From ZYF759 sp046297455 (GTDB taxonomy: Bacteria > Pseudomonadota > Alphaproteobacteria > Rhizobiales > Rhizobiaceae), in the NCBI GenBank assembly GCA_046297455.1, contig JBKBIT010000019.1, positions 1 through 64,000 on the forward strand: a stretch of 64,000 bases of DNA, in the 5' to 3' direction. Shown here in pieces: positions 26,244 to 33,880 of the stretch. A program made the translations under genes and the position numbers. The first letter of the stretch is position 1, and every line of letters starts with the position of its first letter. A model generated the notes under the pieces. It was not told the DNA's origin and searched no databases. It worked only from the letters and a program-made list of their open reading frames with translations.

Positions 26244-26265
26244 TGCATCTGCTAGTCATTTTTTT

Positions 26266-27153
26266 ATGGGCACATCGGTCGAGTGGAACGATCAGCGCAT
26301 CTTTCTGGCGGTGCTGGAGGAAGGCAGCCTTGCCGGCGCGGCGCGGCGGCTCGGCCTTTCGCACCCGACAGTCCGCTCACGGATCGAGGTACTCGAAAAG
26401 GCGCTTGGCACTCTGCTGTTTACCCGCTCGGCCAACGGCCTGACGCCTACCGAGACGGCCGAAGCGCTCAGGGAACCGGCCCGGGCGATGGCAATGGCTT
26501 CGGATTTCTTCGTAAGGCAGGCTTCTGCAGTGGGTGGCGCGATTGCTGGCACGGTTCGCATCAGCGTGCCGGAATTCATGGGCATTGAGGTTATACCTGA
26601 GATGCTGGCTCGGTTGCGGGAGACGCATCCATCGATCCGCATCGAGTTGTCGTTGAGCAATTTGCCTGCCGACCTGCTCGCCCGGGAGGTCGATGTCGCG
26701 GTGCGGACGGTTCAGCCCAAGCAGGATGCACTGGTTGCACGGAAGGTGGCGGCTATACCGCTGGGGCTTTTTGCTTCGCCTGTCTATCTGGCCCGGCGGG
26801 GGCAGCCACGGAAGGTGACGGATCTTGGCAGTCACGATTTCATCGGGCCGGATCGTAACCGCACCGATCTTGCCTTTGCAGAAGGCTTTGGCCTGATCCG
26901 CGATCAGCTCGTGCTGCGTACCGATAGCCACCCGGCCCAACTGGCGGCAGCACGCGCGGGAGTGGCGATCGCGCTTGCCCAGGTGCCCGTCGGCGAGCGC
27001 GATCCGAAGCTTGTGCGGCTGTTGCCCGATCTGGAAGCCGCGGTCATGGAGACCTGGATCGTCACCCACGAGAACCTGACCCGCGTACCGAGGGTAAGAG
27101 CCGTGTTCGACAGTCTGGTCGAATCCTTCAGGGCCATGATGCAGAGACCTTGA
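26266..27153 (+). CDS. LysR-family transcriptional regulator
   Basis: A 295-residue protein with an N-terminal winged helix (NDQRIFLAVLEEGSLAGAARRLGLSHPTVRSRIEVLEKALG) and a LysR effector-binding domain (GTVRISVPEFMGIEVIPEMLARL, DVAVRTV). Length is standard. It is divergent from the SDR-like gene, the usual LysR arrangement, and probably regulates it and itself. The inducer is unknown. ATG 26266 directly begins the DNA-binding region. Confidence 0.92.
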   Translation: MGTSVEWNDQRIFLAVLEEGSLAGAARRLGLSHPTVRSRIEVLEKALGTLLFTRSANGLTPTETAEALREPARAMAMASDFFVRQASAVGGAIAGTVRISVPEFMGIEVIPEMLARLRETHPSIRIELSLSNLPADLLAREVDVAVRTVQPKQDALVARKVAAIPLGLFASPVYLARRGQPRKVTDLGSHDFIGPDRNRTDLAFAEGFGLIRDQLVLRTDSHPAQLAAARAGVAIALAQVPVGERDPKLVRLLPDLEAAVMETWIVTHENLTRVPRVRAVFDSLVESFRAMMQRP

Positions 27154-27180
27154 CACAGGCCTTCGGCAGTCCGTGCAGAT

Positions 27181-27783
27181 CTACTCGTTGTCGCGGCAGA
27201 CGATGAGCCCGGGGTTTTCCCCGTTTTGGTTCGACCATTCGCTCAACGGGACCGCACGCAGAGTAAAGCTCACCTCACGTTCGTTGACCGTGCCGCGGCC
27301 GTTCAGGAGATTGAGGTCGCAATTGAGCGGATCCTCCTGCTGCAGCGTGTCGAAGGAATTGAAAGTGTAGCCGGCAACCACGAAACGCTCGTCGCGCCAG
27401 GCGACGGTGATGGTCGAGGTCCACCGATTGCGGCCGACGCTCCAGTTCTGCTCGGTAACGGCGAGAGAGCCGTTGCCTAGAGCCCGAAGCGAAGGCTCCT
27501 GACCGTAAAACCGGCGAGACCCGCCCGAACCCCAGAGCATGTCCGGTCCTGAAAAGGCAAGCGACAGGACACCGTCTTCGGCATCTTCGCGCAGATAGAT
27601 GAAAAGGCTCGTGTCGCCATCCTCTCCATCCGATTGGGCCAGGATGGCGAGGTCCGGCTTGCCGTCGCGGTTCCAGTCACCGATGGCTGCGTCGAAGATT
27701 TCCTCGGGTGGAAATGTGAGGGTCTGGGCCATCGCGGTGGCTGCCACCAGCGACAGGGTGGCAGCGAGGAGAAAGTGGCGCAT
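27181..27783 (-). CDS. Exported FG-GAP/VCBS-type repeat protein, hypothetical
   Basis: A 200-residue protein with signal peptide MRHFLLAATLSLVAATAMAQ. It contains the FG-GAP/VCBS calcium-loop pattern GDWNRDGKPDLAI near residue 37, then beta-rich sequence with two cysteines (NCDLN and VCRDN) that may form a disulfide. Only one clear repeat is visible, so this is not a full propeller. Likely periplasmic; role unknown. Its 3' end faces the LysR gene and its start is 84 bases after the DapA-like gene. Confidence 0.7.
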   Translation of the reverse strand: MRHFLLAATLSLVAATAMAQTLTFPPEEIFDAAIGDWNRDGKPDLAILAQSDGEDGDTSLFIYLREDAEDGVLSLAFSGPDMLWGSGGSRRFYGQEPSLRALGNGSLAVTEQNWSVGRNRWTSTITVAWRDERFVVAGYTFNSFDTLQQEDPLNCDLNLLNGRGTVNEREVSFTLRAVPLSEWSNQNGENPGLIVCRDNE

Positions 27784-27867
27784 GGGGTCGTGGTCCTTCG
27801 CAAGGCGTGCAACAGGTCGATGGGGAACGGCGGCCTATCTGTCCGTGGTTCCCCCTTGTCGGCGATC

Positions 27868-28815
27868 TCAATCCTCGCCGAGGCCGGCCGACCATGCAGC
27901 ATACCACTGCCGGAACAACTTGTACTGCGTCTCGGCATAGTTGCGCTGGGAATCGCTGAGTGCGTCGGTTTCGTAGAAATGGAGGGCGTAGTTGTCGTCT
28001 CCCGCGAGCACCATCAGATGCTTGTAGTAGAGCACCAGGTCGGGCCCCTCGTCGAAGGAGGAAAGGACCGCCAGCGCATCGTCCAGCTGCTTTGCCTGTT
28101 GCCGCGCGACGACGTCGCCCTGGGCTGCCTTCTTCGAAAGCTCGACCAGATGAAGGACTTCGCGCGGCAGCACGTTGCCGATGCCGGTGATGGCGCCGAC
28201 CGCGCCGCAATTGACGAAACCGTGGAAGACATTCGTGTCGACGCCCACCAGCAGGGCCACGCGGTCGTCGCGCGAGGTGATGTGCTCGGCCGCGTAGCGC
28301 AGATCCGCCCCGCCACCGAATTCCTTGAAGCCGATGAGATTTGGGTGCTCGGCGCGAAGGGCGAAGAAGAGGTCGGCGCGCGTGGCAAAGCCGTAATAGG
28401 GGCTGTTGTAGATTACCGCAGGCAGATCGGGTGCAGCCGACAGGACCGCCTTGAAATGGTCCCGCTGCGCGGCGGCCGAGGAGCCACGCGACAAAACGCG
28501 GGGGATGACCATCAGACCCTGTGCGCCGACGCTTGCCGCGTGGGCTGCATGGGCAACTGCCTGTGTTGTGTTGACAGCGCCGGTGCCGACGACGGTGGGA
28601 ATGCCAGCCTTCACCAGTCGCGCGACGCCTTCCATCCGCTGGTCGTCGGTCAGCAGGGGCCAGTCACCCATCGATCCGCAATAGACGACACCCGACATGC
28701 CCGCCTCGACCAGTTGCCTGCCCTTGGCCACCAGCGCGTCGAAATCTGGCGCGCGGGCCGGGGTGCACGGGGTCATCAAGGCAGGAATGGTGCCGTGGAA
28801 AATCTCTTGGTTCAT
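27868..28815 (-). CDS. Dihydrodipicolinate synthase-family (DapA-like) aldolase/deaminase
   Basis: A 315-residue (beta/alpha)8 enzyme of the DapA/NanA family. Seen are the altered substrate loop GSMGDWPLLTD in place of DapA GTTGE, VIYNSPYYG with the proton-relay Tyr, and LIGFKEFGGG with the Schiff-base Lys. The loop GSMGDWPLLTD is what I associate with delta1-pyrroline-4-hydroxy-2-carboxylate deaminases of hydroxyproline catabolism, rather than lysine-pathway DapA. That assignment is from memory and moderate. Its start is 28 bases after the GlxA-type regulator, so the two form an operon. Confidence 0.8.
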   Translation of the reverse strand: MNQEIFHGTIPALMTPCTPARAPDFDALVAKGRQLVEAGMSGVVYCGSMGDWPLLTDDQRMEGVARLVKAGIPTVVGTGAVNTTQAVAHAAHAASVGAQGLMVIPRVLSRGSSAAAQRDHFKAVLSAAPDLPAVIYNSPYYGFATRADLFFALRAEHPNLIGFKEFGGGADLRYAAEHITSRDDRVALLVGVDTNVFHGFVNCGAVGAITGIGNVLPREVLHLVELSKKAAQGDVVARQQAKQLDDALAVLSSFDEGPDLVLYYKHLMVLAGDDNYALHFYETDALSDSQRNYAETQYKLFRQWYAAWSAGLGED

Positions 28816-28843
28816 GCTGGTCTCTCTTTGGATACTGAAAAGT

Positions 28844-29881
28844 CTATGCCGTGACCATCAATTTGCGGTCGGCACGCTCCTGCTGGGGCGAACGGGCATA
28901 AAGTTCACGGTAGCATTTGGAGAAGTGGGAGGCGGAAACAAAGCCGCAGGCCACCGCGACCTCGACCACCGGCATCGACGACTGCAGCAGGAGATGGCGG
29001 GCGCGGTCGAGCCGGATTTCGAGATAGTAGCGCGCCGGCGAGCGGCCCATCTCATGGCGGAACAGGCGTTCTATCTGGCGCCGGGAAAGGCCGACATGAT
29101 CGGCAATCTCGACCAGGGAGAGCGGTTCGGCGAGATTTGCCTCCATCAGCTCGATGATCGACAGCACCTTGGAGTTCTGGACGCCGAGCCGTGCGCGCAG
29201 CGGCAGGCGCTGGCGGTCCGTCGGGCTGCGCACCCGGTCGGTCAGCATCTGCTCGCAGACACGGTTGACGAGATGGTCGTCGAAATCGTCGCCGATCAGC
29301 TTCAGCATCATGTCCATGGCTGCCGTTCCGCCGGCGCAGGTATAGACGTTCTGGTCGACCTCGAAGAGATCGGCAAATACCTGGACCTTGGGGAATTTCT
29401 CGGCAAACCCTGGCAGGTTTTCCCAGTGGATCGCGCAACGACGATTGGCGAGCAAGCCGGCCTGGGCGAGCACGTAGGCGCCGGTGCATAGACCGCCCAC
29501 CGAGACGCCGCGATTATATTCCTCTCGAAGCCAGGCAAGAACCGTACGGGGTGCGTAGGTCTCCACGTTGAGGCCTGCGCATACAATGACCATGGAGGGG
29601 CGATCGACCCCGGTCATCTTGCGTCGCTCGTCCTCCAGCGACGTATCGACGGCGCATTCCACACCGTTGGAGGCGCGCACCGGTTTGCCATCGGCTGAGG
29701 CAAGACGCCAGTTATAGGCCTGGAAGCCGAGCATGCGGTTGGCCGAACGCAGCGGTTCGAGCGCCGTCGCAAAGGCAACCATGGTGAAATCTGGCACCAG
29801 GAAGAAGACGATCGAACGTCTGACGGGCTGCGCGCCTACCAAGTTTGCCTCTCGCCTGCGGGGACAAAAACCCGCGAACAC
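28844..29881 (-). CDS. GlxA-type AraC regulator with DJ-1/PfpI domain (GbdR-like)
   Basis: A 345-residue regulator. The N-terminal GATase1/DJ-1-like domain (IVFFLVPDFTMVAFATALEPLRSANR to about residue 205) precedes a C-terminal AraC double helix-turn-helix (LSLVEIADHVGLSRRQIERLFRHEMGRSPARYYLEIRLDRAR and VEVAVACGFVSASHFSKCYRE). This architecture is shared with GbdR, the glycine-betaine/dimethylglycine regulator, and with CdhR for carnitine. With two DMGDH-like genes and sarcosine oxidase in the window it is a natural candidate regulator of N-methyl amine catabolism. That is inference from family and context. Start: GTG 29881, or TTG 29842 with a GAGAGG site. Confidence 0.85.
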   Translation of the reverse strand: MFAGFCPRRREANLVGAQPVRRSIVFFLVPDFTMVAFATALEPLRSANRMLGFQAYNWRLASADGKPVRASNGVECAVDTSLEDERRKMTGVDRPSMVIVCAGLNVETYAPRTVLAWLREEYNRGVSVGGLCTGAYVLAQAGLLANRRCAIHWENLPGFAEKFPKVQVFADLFEVDQNVYTCAGGTAAMDMMLKLIGDDFDDHLVNRVCEQMLTDRVRSPTDRQRLPLRARLGVQNSKVLSIIELMEANLAEPLSLVEIADHVGLSRRQIERLFRHEMGRSPARYYLEIRLDRARHLLLQSSMPVVEVAVACGFVSASHFSKCYRELYARSPQQERADRKLMVTA

Positions 29882-30003
29882 ATCATGTCGCGATCAGCAA
29901 AGGCTCATCAGGAAAGTGCTTGTCTGTCAATGGAATGTGCCGGTGCGGAATGGCAAATTTCCGCAGGTTACCGACACATCTTCAAAGCAGCCTGGAAGGA
30001 GGT

Positions 30004-30213
30004 TCAGACGAAGATGCCGTGGCGCGAGGCGGCCAGGGCGCCGGTCTGACCCGGCATTGTGGAAGCCAGCCTCTTGCGCTCCAGCACGGTGGTGGGATTC
30101 AGCGCGCGGCGGGTCTTCAGGAAGCGGAGGAAATTCACGACATACTCCATGCAGAAATCGGTTTCACACGGAGCGGCCTTCTGGCGAAGTAGGCTGCCGT
30201 AGATGGCGCACAT
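30004..30213 (-). CDS. Small hypothetical protein
   Basis: This open frame of 69 codons has third positions strongly biased to G/C, including the core (residues 22-69, start MEYVVNFLRFLKTRRALNPTTVLERKR), which supports real coding. An internal ATG at 30150 would give 48 residues. The sequence is basic and slightly amphipathic, with no recognised domain and only a weak ribosome site. It follows three other tiny genes on the same strand, opposite the LysR gene at 30987. The remaining bases between this gene and the GlxA-type regulator hold nothing I can support. Confidence 0.4.
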   Translation of the reverse strand: MCAIYGSLLRQKAAPCETDFCMEYVVNFLRFLKTRRALNPTTVLERKRLASTMPGQTGALAASRHGIFV

Positions 30214-30279
30214 ATATGCCTGGTGCGGCGCCGCGAAAGAGACAAATGCGAAGTGGGCAGCACCAAATGCGACATCAAG

Positions 30280-30462
30280 TCAGGCCGCAAGCCCGCGTCT
30301 TGAAGTTTCCGTCGACGGGGCGCCCCTTGGCTCACTTTCGGGACGGCGGATGTCCAGCTGGATCTCAAGCGGCAGGCTCAAGATCTCCAGAGTCTGGGCA
30401 TAGCGCTCGCGCCGTTGCCGCCTTTCGGCCAGACGGCGGCGAAGGGTGGAGAAGAAGGACAT
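30280..30462 (-). CDS. DUF1127-like small Arg-rich protein
   Basis: A 60-residue protein, MSFFSTLRRRLAERRQRRERYAQTL then EILSLPLEIQLDIRRPES. It has the DUF1127 layout: a short basic amphipathic helix followed by a turn with a conserved Ile-x-x-Asp-Ile-like segment. ATG 30462 has AGGGAAA upstream. DUF1127 proteins are tiny regulators of RNA or metabolism in alphaproteobacteria. The match is by pattern only. It is third in a row of tiny minus-strand genes. Confidence 0.55.
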   Translation of the reverse strand: MSFFSTLRRRLAERRQRRERYAQTLEILSLPLEIQLDIRRPESEPRGAPSTETSRRGLAA

Positions 30463-30552
30463 GACAATGTTTCCCTGCGGGTTGCTTCTGGCGCTCCGAT
30501 CTTGTCGAGGCGCGGGTGTGGCGACACCCGAAACCGGCCGGGTGCGCCCTCT

Positions 30553-30699
30553 TCACGAAGTCTGGTGACATTTCCTGCCATTGCGCCTGCCGCCGCCTTC
30601 GTGGCGAAGACGTTGCGGCGGGTGTCCGGTTCGCGCATGCTCGTGGGCTTCGTCGAACTCGACCAGAAAGCGGCGGATCGCCGACAGGAGATGCCTCAT
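30553..30699 (-). CDS. Tiny coupled ORF, possibly DUF1127-related
   Basis: A 48-residue frame whose ATG (30699) overlaps the stop of the preceding small gene in ATGA. The first half (MRHLLSAIRRFLVEFDEAHEHAR) has good codon bias and an amphipathic helix look; the second half is Gly/Arg-rich with poorer codon bias. Codon bias appears to continue in another frame (AREPDTRRNVFATKAAAG), so a frameshift is possible. Confidence 0.35.
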   Translation of the reverse strand: MRHLLSAIRRFLVEFDEAHEHARTGHPPQRLRHEGGGRRNGRKCHQTS

Positions 30700-30869
30700 T
30701 GCCCCGACCCAAAAGGCCTTACGCGCCGTGGGATTGGCGGCAATTCCTCCAGGCCGATATCGTGTCGGACATGCGGGGGCAGGTCGCGCAGGATGCGGTC
30801 GGTACGATGCCGCGTGTGGATCTTGCGCAGTCCATCCACGAGATGACCAAAGGCGGTTACGGTGAACAT
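30696..30869 (-). CDS. DUF1127-like small protein
   Basis: A 57-residue protein whose core, GLRKIHTRHRTDRILRDLPP then HVRHDIGLEE, is a good DUF1127-type match: basic helix, then an Arg-x-Leu ... Asp-Ile-Gly-Leu segment. The ribosome site is very good (AGGAAAGGAG, 7 bases before ATG 30869). It is the first gene of the small-gene row and is divergent from a LysR gene. Such LysR/DUF1127 neighbours recall the VtlR regulon of Brucella, where a LysR protein controls small DUF1127 proteins. The orthology here is untested. Confidence 0.65.
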   Translation of the reverse strand: MFTVTAFGHLVDGLRKIHTRHRTDRILRDLPPHVRHDIGLEELPPIPRRVRPFGSGQ

Positions 30870-30922
30870 TGCGACGCTCCTTTCCTGTCGCTGCCGGACG
30901 ACATGTCCTGGCTGATGACTTG

Positions 30923-30963
30923 ACTATGGGGTAAGGCTGTCGTTCAATCCAACGAAATGGAAT
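30923..30963. promoter_or_regulatory. Divergent promoter/operator between DUF1127-like row and LysR gene
   Basis: Minus strand: TTGGAT (rc 30947-30952), 18 bases, CATAGT (rc 30923-30928), a plausible promoter for the tiny genes. An imperfect inverted repeat AATCCA-N6-TGGAAT (30946-30963) overlaps its -35 box, as expected of a LysR site. Confidence 0.35.
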
Positions 30964-30986
30964 GATGTCTCTGTTCAGATAAATTG

Positions 30987-31895
30987 ATGGAAGCCATGAA
31001 CGCTCCGCTCAACCATCCGCTGCCTCTTCTCGATCTCGATCTGCTGCGTACCTTCGTGGCGATTGCCGAGACGGGAAGCTTCACAACTGCGGCGAACGCC
31101 GTGTTTCGCACGCCCTCAGCCGTCTCGATGCAGATCAAGCGCCTGGAGGAGTTGCTGGGGCGGGCGGTCTTCACGCGCGACGCGCGATCGGTCGCGCTGA
31201 CGATCGACGGCGAGATGTTGCTCGGCTATGCGCGACGCATGCTGGCGCTCAATCGAGAGGCCGTCTCGAAATTCATCGTGCCGGACATCGCCGGCGTTGT
31301 CCGGCTTGGATCGCCGGATGACTTCGGCGAGCGTGTTTTGCCGCATGTGCTGAAGCGCTTTGCGATTTCCCATCCCTCGGTGGCGGTCGACGTGATCATT
31401 GATCAGAGTTCCAACCTGAAGCGCCGCCTGGCGGACCGGACGCTCGACATGGCGATCCTCACCTGCGCCGGCAGCACGCCGCCGCCGGGCGGTGAAATCC
31501 TGCTGACCGAACCGATCGTCTGGGCGGGGGCAAAGGGCGGTTGCGCCCATTTGCGCGCGCCGCTGCCGGTTTCGATCTGGGAGGAAGGCTGTGCCTGGCG
31601 CGAGGGTGCGCTGGCGGCCCTGGGCGGAGATGGGCGCGATTATCGCGTCGCCTATATGAGTGCCCACACGGCCGGGCAACGAGCAGCGATCCTGGCCGAT
31701 CTCGCCATCGCCCCGCTGCCCAAATCCTTCATGGGGGATGAGCTCGTGGAACTCGGCGCCGAGGATGGCCTGCCCGAGATCGGCGTCTACAGCCTCGGCA
31801 TGGTCGTGGCATCCGAACCTTCGGCGCCTGTTTGCGCGGCAGCCGACCACATGCGCGCCGCCTTCGAGGTGTTCAAGGAAACCGGCAGCTTCTAG
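30987..31895 (+). CDS. LysR-family regulator (LrhA/VtlR-like)
   Basis: About 302 residues. The N-terminal helix-turn-helix LDLDLLRTFVAIAETGSFTTAANAVFRTPSAVSMQIKRLEELLG and RDARSVALTIDGEMLLGYARRMLALNREAV resemble the LrhA/HexA subgroup. The effector domain starts VVRLGSPDDFGERVLPHVLKRF. ATG 30987 follows TTG 30984; a second ATG lies at 30996. It is divergent from the tiny DUF1127-like genes and is their likely regulator. The downstream esterase is convergent, 10 bases away. Confidence 0.9.
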   Translation: MEAMNAPLNHPLPLLDLDLLRTFVAIAETGSFTTAANAVFRTPSAVSMQIKRLEELLGRAVFTRDARSVALTIDGEMLLGYARRMLALNREAVSKFIVPDIAGVVRLGSPDDFGERVLPHVLKRFAISHPSVAVDVIIDQSSNLKRRLADRTLDMAILTCAGSTPPPGGEILLTEPIVWAGAKGGCAHLRAPLPVSIWEEGCAWREGALAALGGDGRDYRVAYMSAHTAGQRAAILADLAIAPLPKSFMGDELVELGAEDGLPEIGVYSLGMVVASEPSAPVCAAADHMRAAFEVFKETGSF

Positions 31896-31905
31896 CCGTG
31901 CCTGA

Positions 31906-32835
31906 TCAGGCGCCCGCTGTCTCTCGCTTGTCGTCGGTCATTGCCGGACGAGGCGCCTTCACCCATTCGACGATCCGGTCTCTGGCCTGGCGTGCCTCTC
32001 GCATGTCGATGAGCGGCCAGACATGGAACATCCTGTCGCCGGTTTCCGTGGTGACGTCGACGCCGGCAGTCTTGGCCTTCTCAGCGAAGTCCAACGTGTC
32101 GGGATAGAGCATGTCGCGCGTGCCTGTGAACAGCAGGACAGGGGGCAGCACCGCCAGATTTCCGTAGATCGGGCTGATGCGCCAGTCCGAGAACTCCAGA
32201 TCCGCCGCGAACTGCTCGAAGGCGTAGCGACCGCCGGGAATGTCGAGCCAAGGGTCGATGGCCGCGATTTCATGCGTCTTTGGGTTGGTGAGGGTCGCGT
32301 CCACTGCCGGCGACAGCAGCACCAGGCGAGATGCCCGTGCCCAGCCTTCGTGTGCCGCCATCATCGACAGCACCAGTGCCATCGTGCCTCCGGCTGAATC
32401 CCCCATGACGATCACCTCGTCATCGCGGGCAACGACATCGCGCCAGACGGCTCCTGCGAACGTATAGGCGTCGTGGAAATTATACTCCGGCGCAAGAGGA
32501 TAGATCGGAACGCTCACATGAGCGTCCAGACGCTCGGCCATGTCGGCGATCAGTGACCAATGAAATGGCGTGAGCTCGAAACAGAACGCGCCGCCATGCA
32601 GGTAGAGGATCCGGCGAGATGGATCGGTTCCGCGCGGCCGCGCTTCATAGACTGGCCAGCCCGCGACTTCGCGGGTCTCGATATCCAGGCGGGCCGAAAT
32701 CTTGGCGGGGGGGCGGTGATCCTGAATCTTGCGAGAGCTATCGATCAGAGCCTGCAAGCCTCCGGGGCTGCGAAATGCCTTCTTTCGCGTGTTGCGCAGA
32801 ACGAAAGCAACGAGATGGGCTTTAAGGGAGGGCAT
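31906..32835 (-). CDS. Alpha/beta-hydrolase (HSL-type esterase)
   Basis: A 309-residue hydrolase of the hormone-sensitive-lipase family. It has the oxyanion-hole motif YLHGGAFCFE and nucleophile elbow VIVMGDSAGGTMALVL; the Asp and His are probably in FTGTRDMLYPD and DRMFHVWPL. It likely cleaves short acyl esters in the cytoplasm. No signal peptide. It starts divergently from Ku, 192 bases apart, and the spacer shows no clear operator. Substrate unknown. Confidence 0.88.
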   Translation of the reverse strand: MPSLKAHLVAFVLRNTRKKAFRSPGGLQALIDSSRKIQDHRPPAKISARLDIETREVAGWPVYEARPRGTDPSRRILYLHGGAFCFELTPFHWSLIADMAERLDAHVSVPIYPLAPEYNFHDAYTFAGAVWRDVVARDDEVIVMGDSAGGTMALVLSMMAAHEGWARASRLVLLSPAVDATLTNPKTHEIAAIDPWLDIPGGRYAFEQFAADLEFSDWRISPIYGNLAVLPPVLLFTGTRDMLYPDTLDFAEKAKTAGVDVTTETGDRMFHVWPLIDMREARQARDRIVEWVKAPRPAMTDDKRETAGA

Positions 32836-33027
32836 GGGGCACTCTTGGAGGATGTGGCAGCTGCCGGCCGAGAACTGGCGGAGGAATGGGCTCTATATGG
32901 CTGGCGCGGCAGGCAATCGCAATGCCGGACGCCCCGGACTCTGCCTGGGACCGCTGAACGGGGAACCAATTCGACCGGAGCGGCTTAAACGCCAATGGGT
33001 TTTGTTTTTTGTGGGGAGTGAAGTGTC

Positions 33028-33873
33028 ATGGCTGTCCGACCAGTTTGGAAGGGCCAGTTGCGGCTCTCGCTCGTATCGATACCGGTGGAGATGTATTCGG
33101 CGACGAACCGCTCCTCGACAATCTCTTTCCGGCAGATCCACAAGCCGTCTGGCAAACCTGTGCGCTACGAGAAGGTCGTGCCCGGCATCGGTCCGGTCGA
33201 TGCCGACGACATCTGGAAGGGATATGAAGTCGAGAGCGACGAATATGTGCTGATTGAGCCGGAAGAGATCGACCGCATCAAGCTCGAGACGAAGAAGACG
33301 CTTGAACTGATCCAGTTCGTAGACATCACAGAAATCCCCCCGATATATTTCGACAAACCCTATTTCCTGGCCCCGACGGACGAACTCGCCGAGGATGCCT
33401 TCCGGGTGGTGCGCGACGCGCTCGGCCAGAGCCGCAAGGCAGGCCTCGGTCAGCTTGCCATGAGGGGCCGCGAACATCTGGTCGCGGTGCGGCCTTGCGG
33501 CAGCGGGCTGCTGCTCGAGACGCTGCACTATGAAGAGGAGATCAGGAAGACCGATCCGTTCTTCTCTTCCATTTCGAAGAAGAAGGCAGAGAAGGAATTG
33601 CTCGCGGTCGCTTCCGACCTGATCGAAAAGAAGACTGCGCCGTTTGACGCGGGCGCCTTCAAGGATCGCTATGCCGATGCGATCCGCAAACTGGTGGCCG
33701 ACAAGTCGAAAGGCCGCAAGAGCAGGGTCGCGGTCGAGAGCGGAAGCAGCCGACCCAAGGGCGACAATGTGGTCGACCTCATGTCGGCACTGAAAAAGAG
33801 CCTGGAAGACAGCGGCGGCTCCAAGAAGCGTGGTGCCTCATCCAGCTCCTCGCGGCGCAAGAAGTCCGCCTGA
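33028..33873 (+). CDS. ku: DNA end-binding protein Ku
   Basis: A 281-residue prokaryotic Ku: WKGQLRLSLVSIPVEMYSAT, RYEKVVPGIGPVDADDIWKGYEVESDEYVLIEPEEI and FDKPYFLAPTDELAEDAFRVVRDAL are all core family motifs. The Lys/Ser-rich C-terminal tail (KKRGASSSSSRRKKSA) is typical and probably aids LigD or DNA contact. Ku homodimers bind broken ends and recruit LigD for non-homologous end joining. GGGGAGTGAAG precedes the ATG. It starts 8 bases upstream of ligD in an operon. Confidence 0.96.
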   Translation: MAVRPVWKGQLRLSLVSIPVEMYSATNRSSTISFRQIHKPSGKPVRYEKVVPGIGPVDADDIWKGYEVESDEYVLIEPEEIDRIKLETKKTLELIQFVDITEIPPIYFDKPYFLAPTDELAEDAFRVVRDALGQSRKAGLGQLAMRGREHLVAVRPCGSGLLLETLHYEEEIRKTDPFFSSISKKKAEKELLAVASDLIEKKTAPFDAGAFKDRYADAIRKLVADKSKGRKSRVAVESGSSRPKGDNVVDLMSALKKSLEDSGGSKKRGASSSSSRRKKSA

Positions 33874-33880
33874 TGACGCC

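Noticed and set aside
32560..32988. 142-codon plus-strand frame over the esterase start
   Set aside because: It is antisense to the esterase and runs through the divergent spacer before Ku, with no motif.
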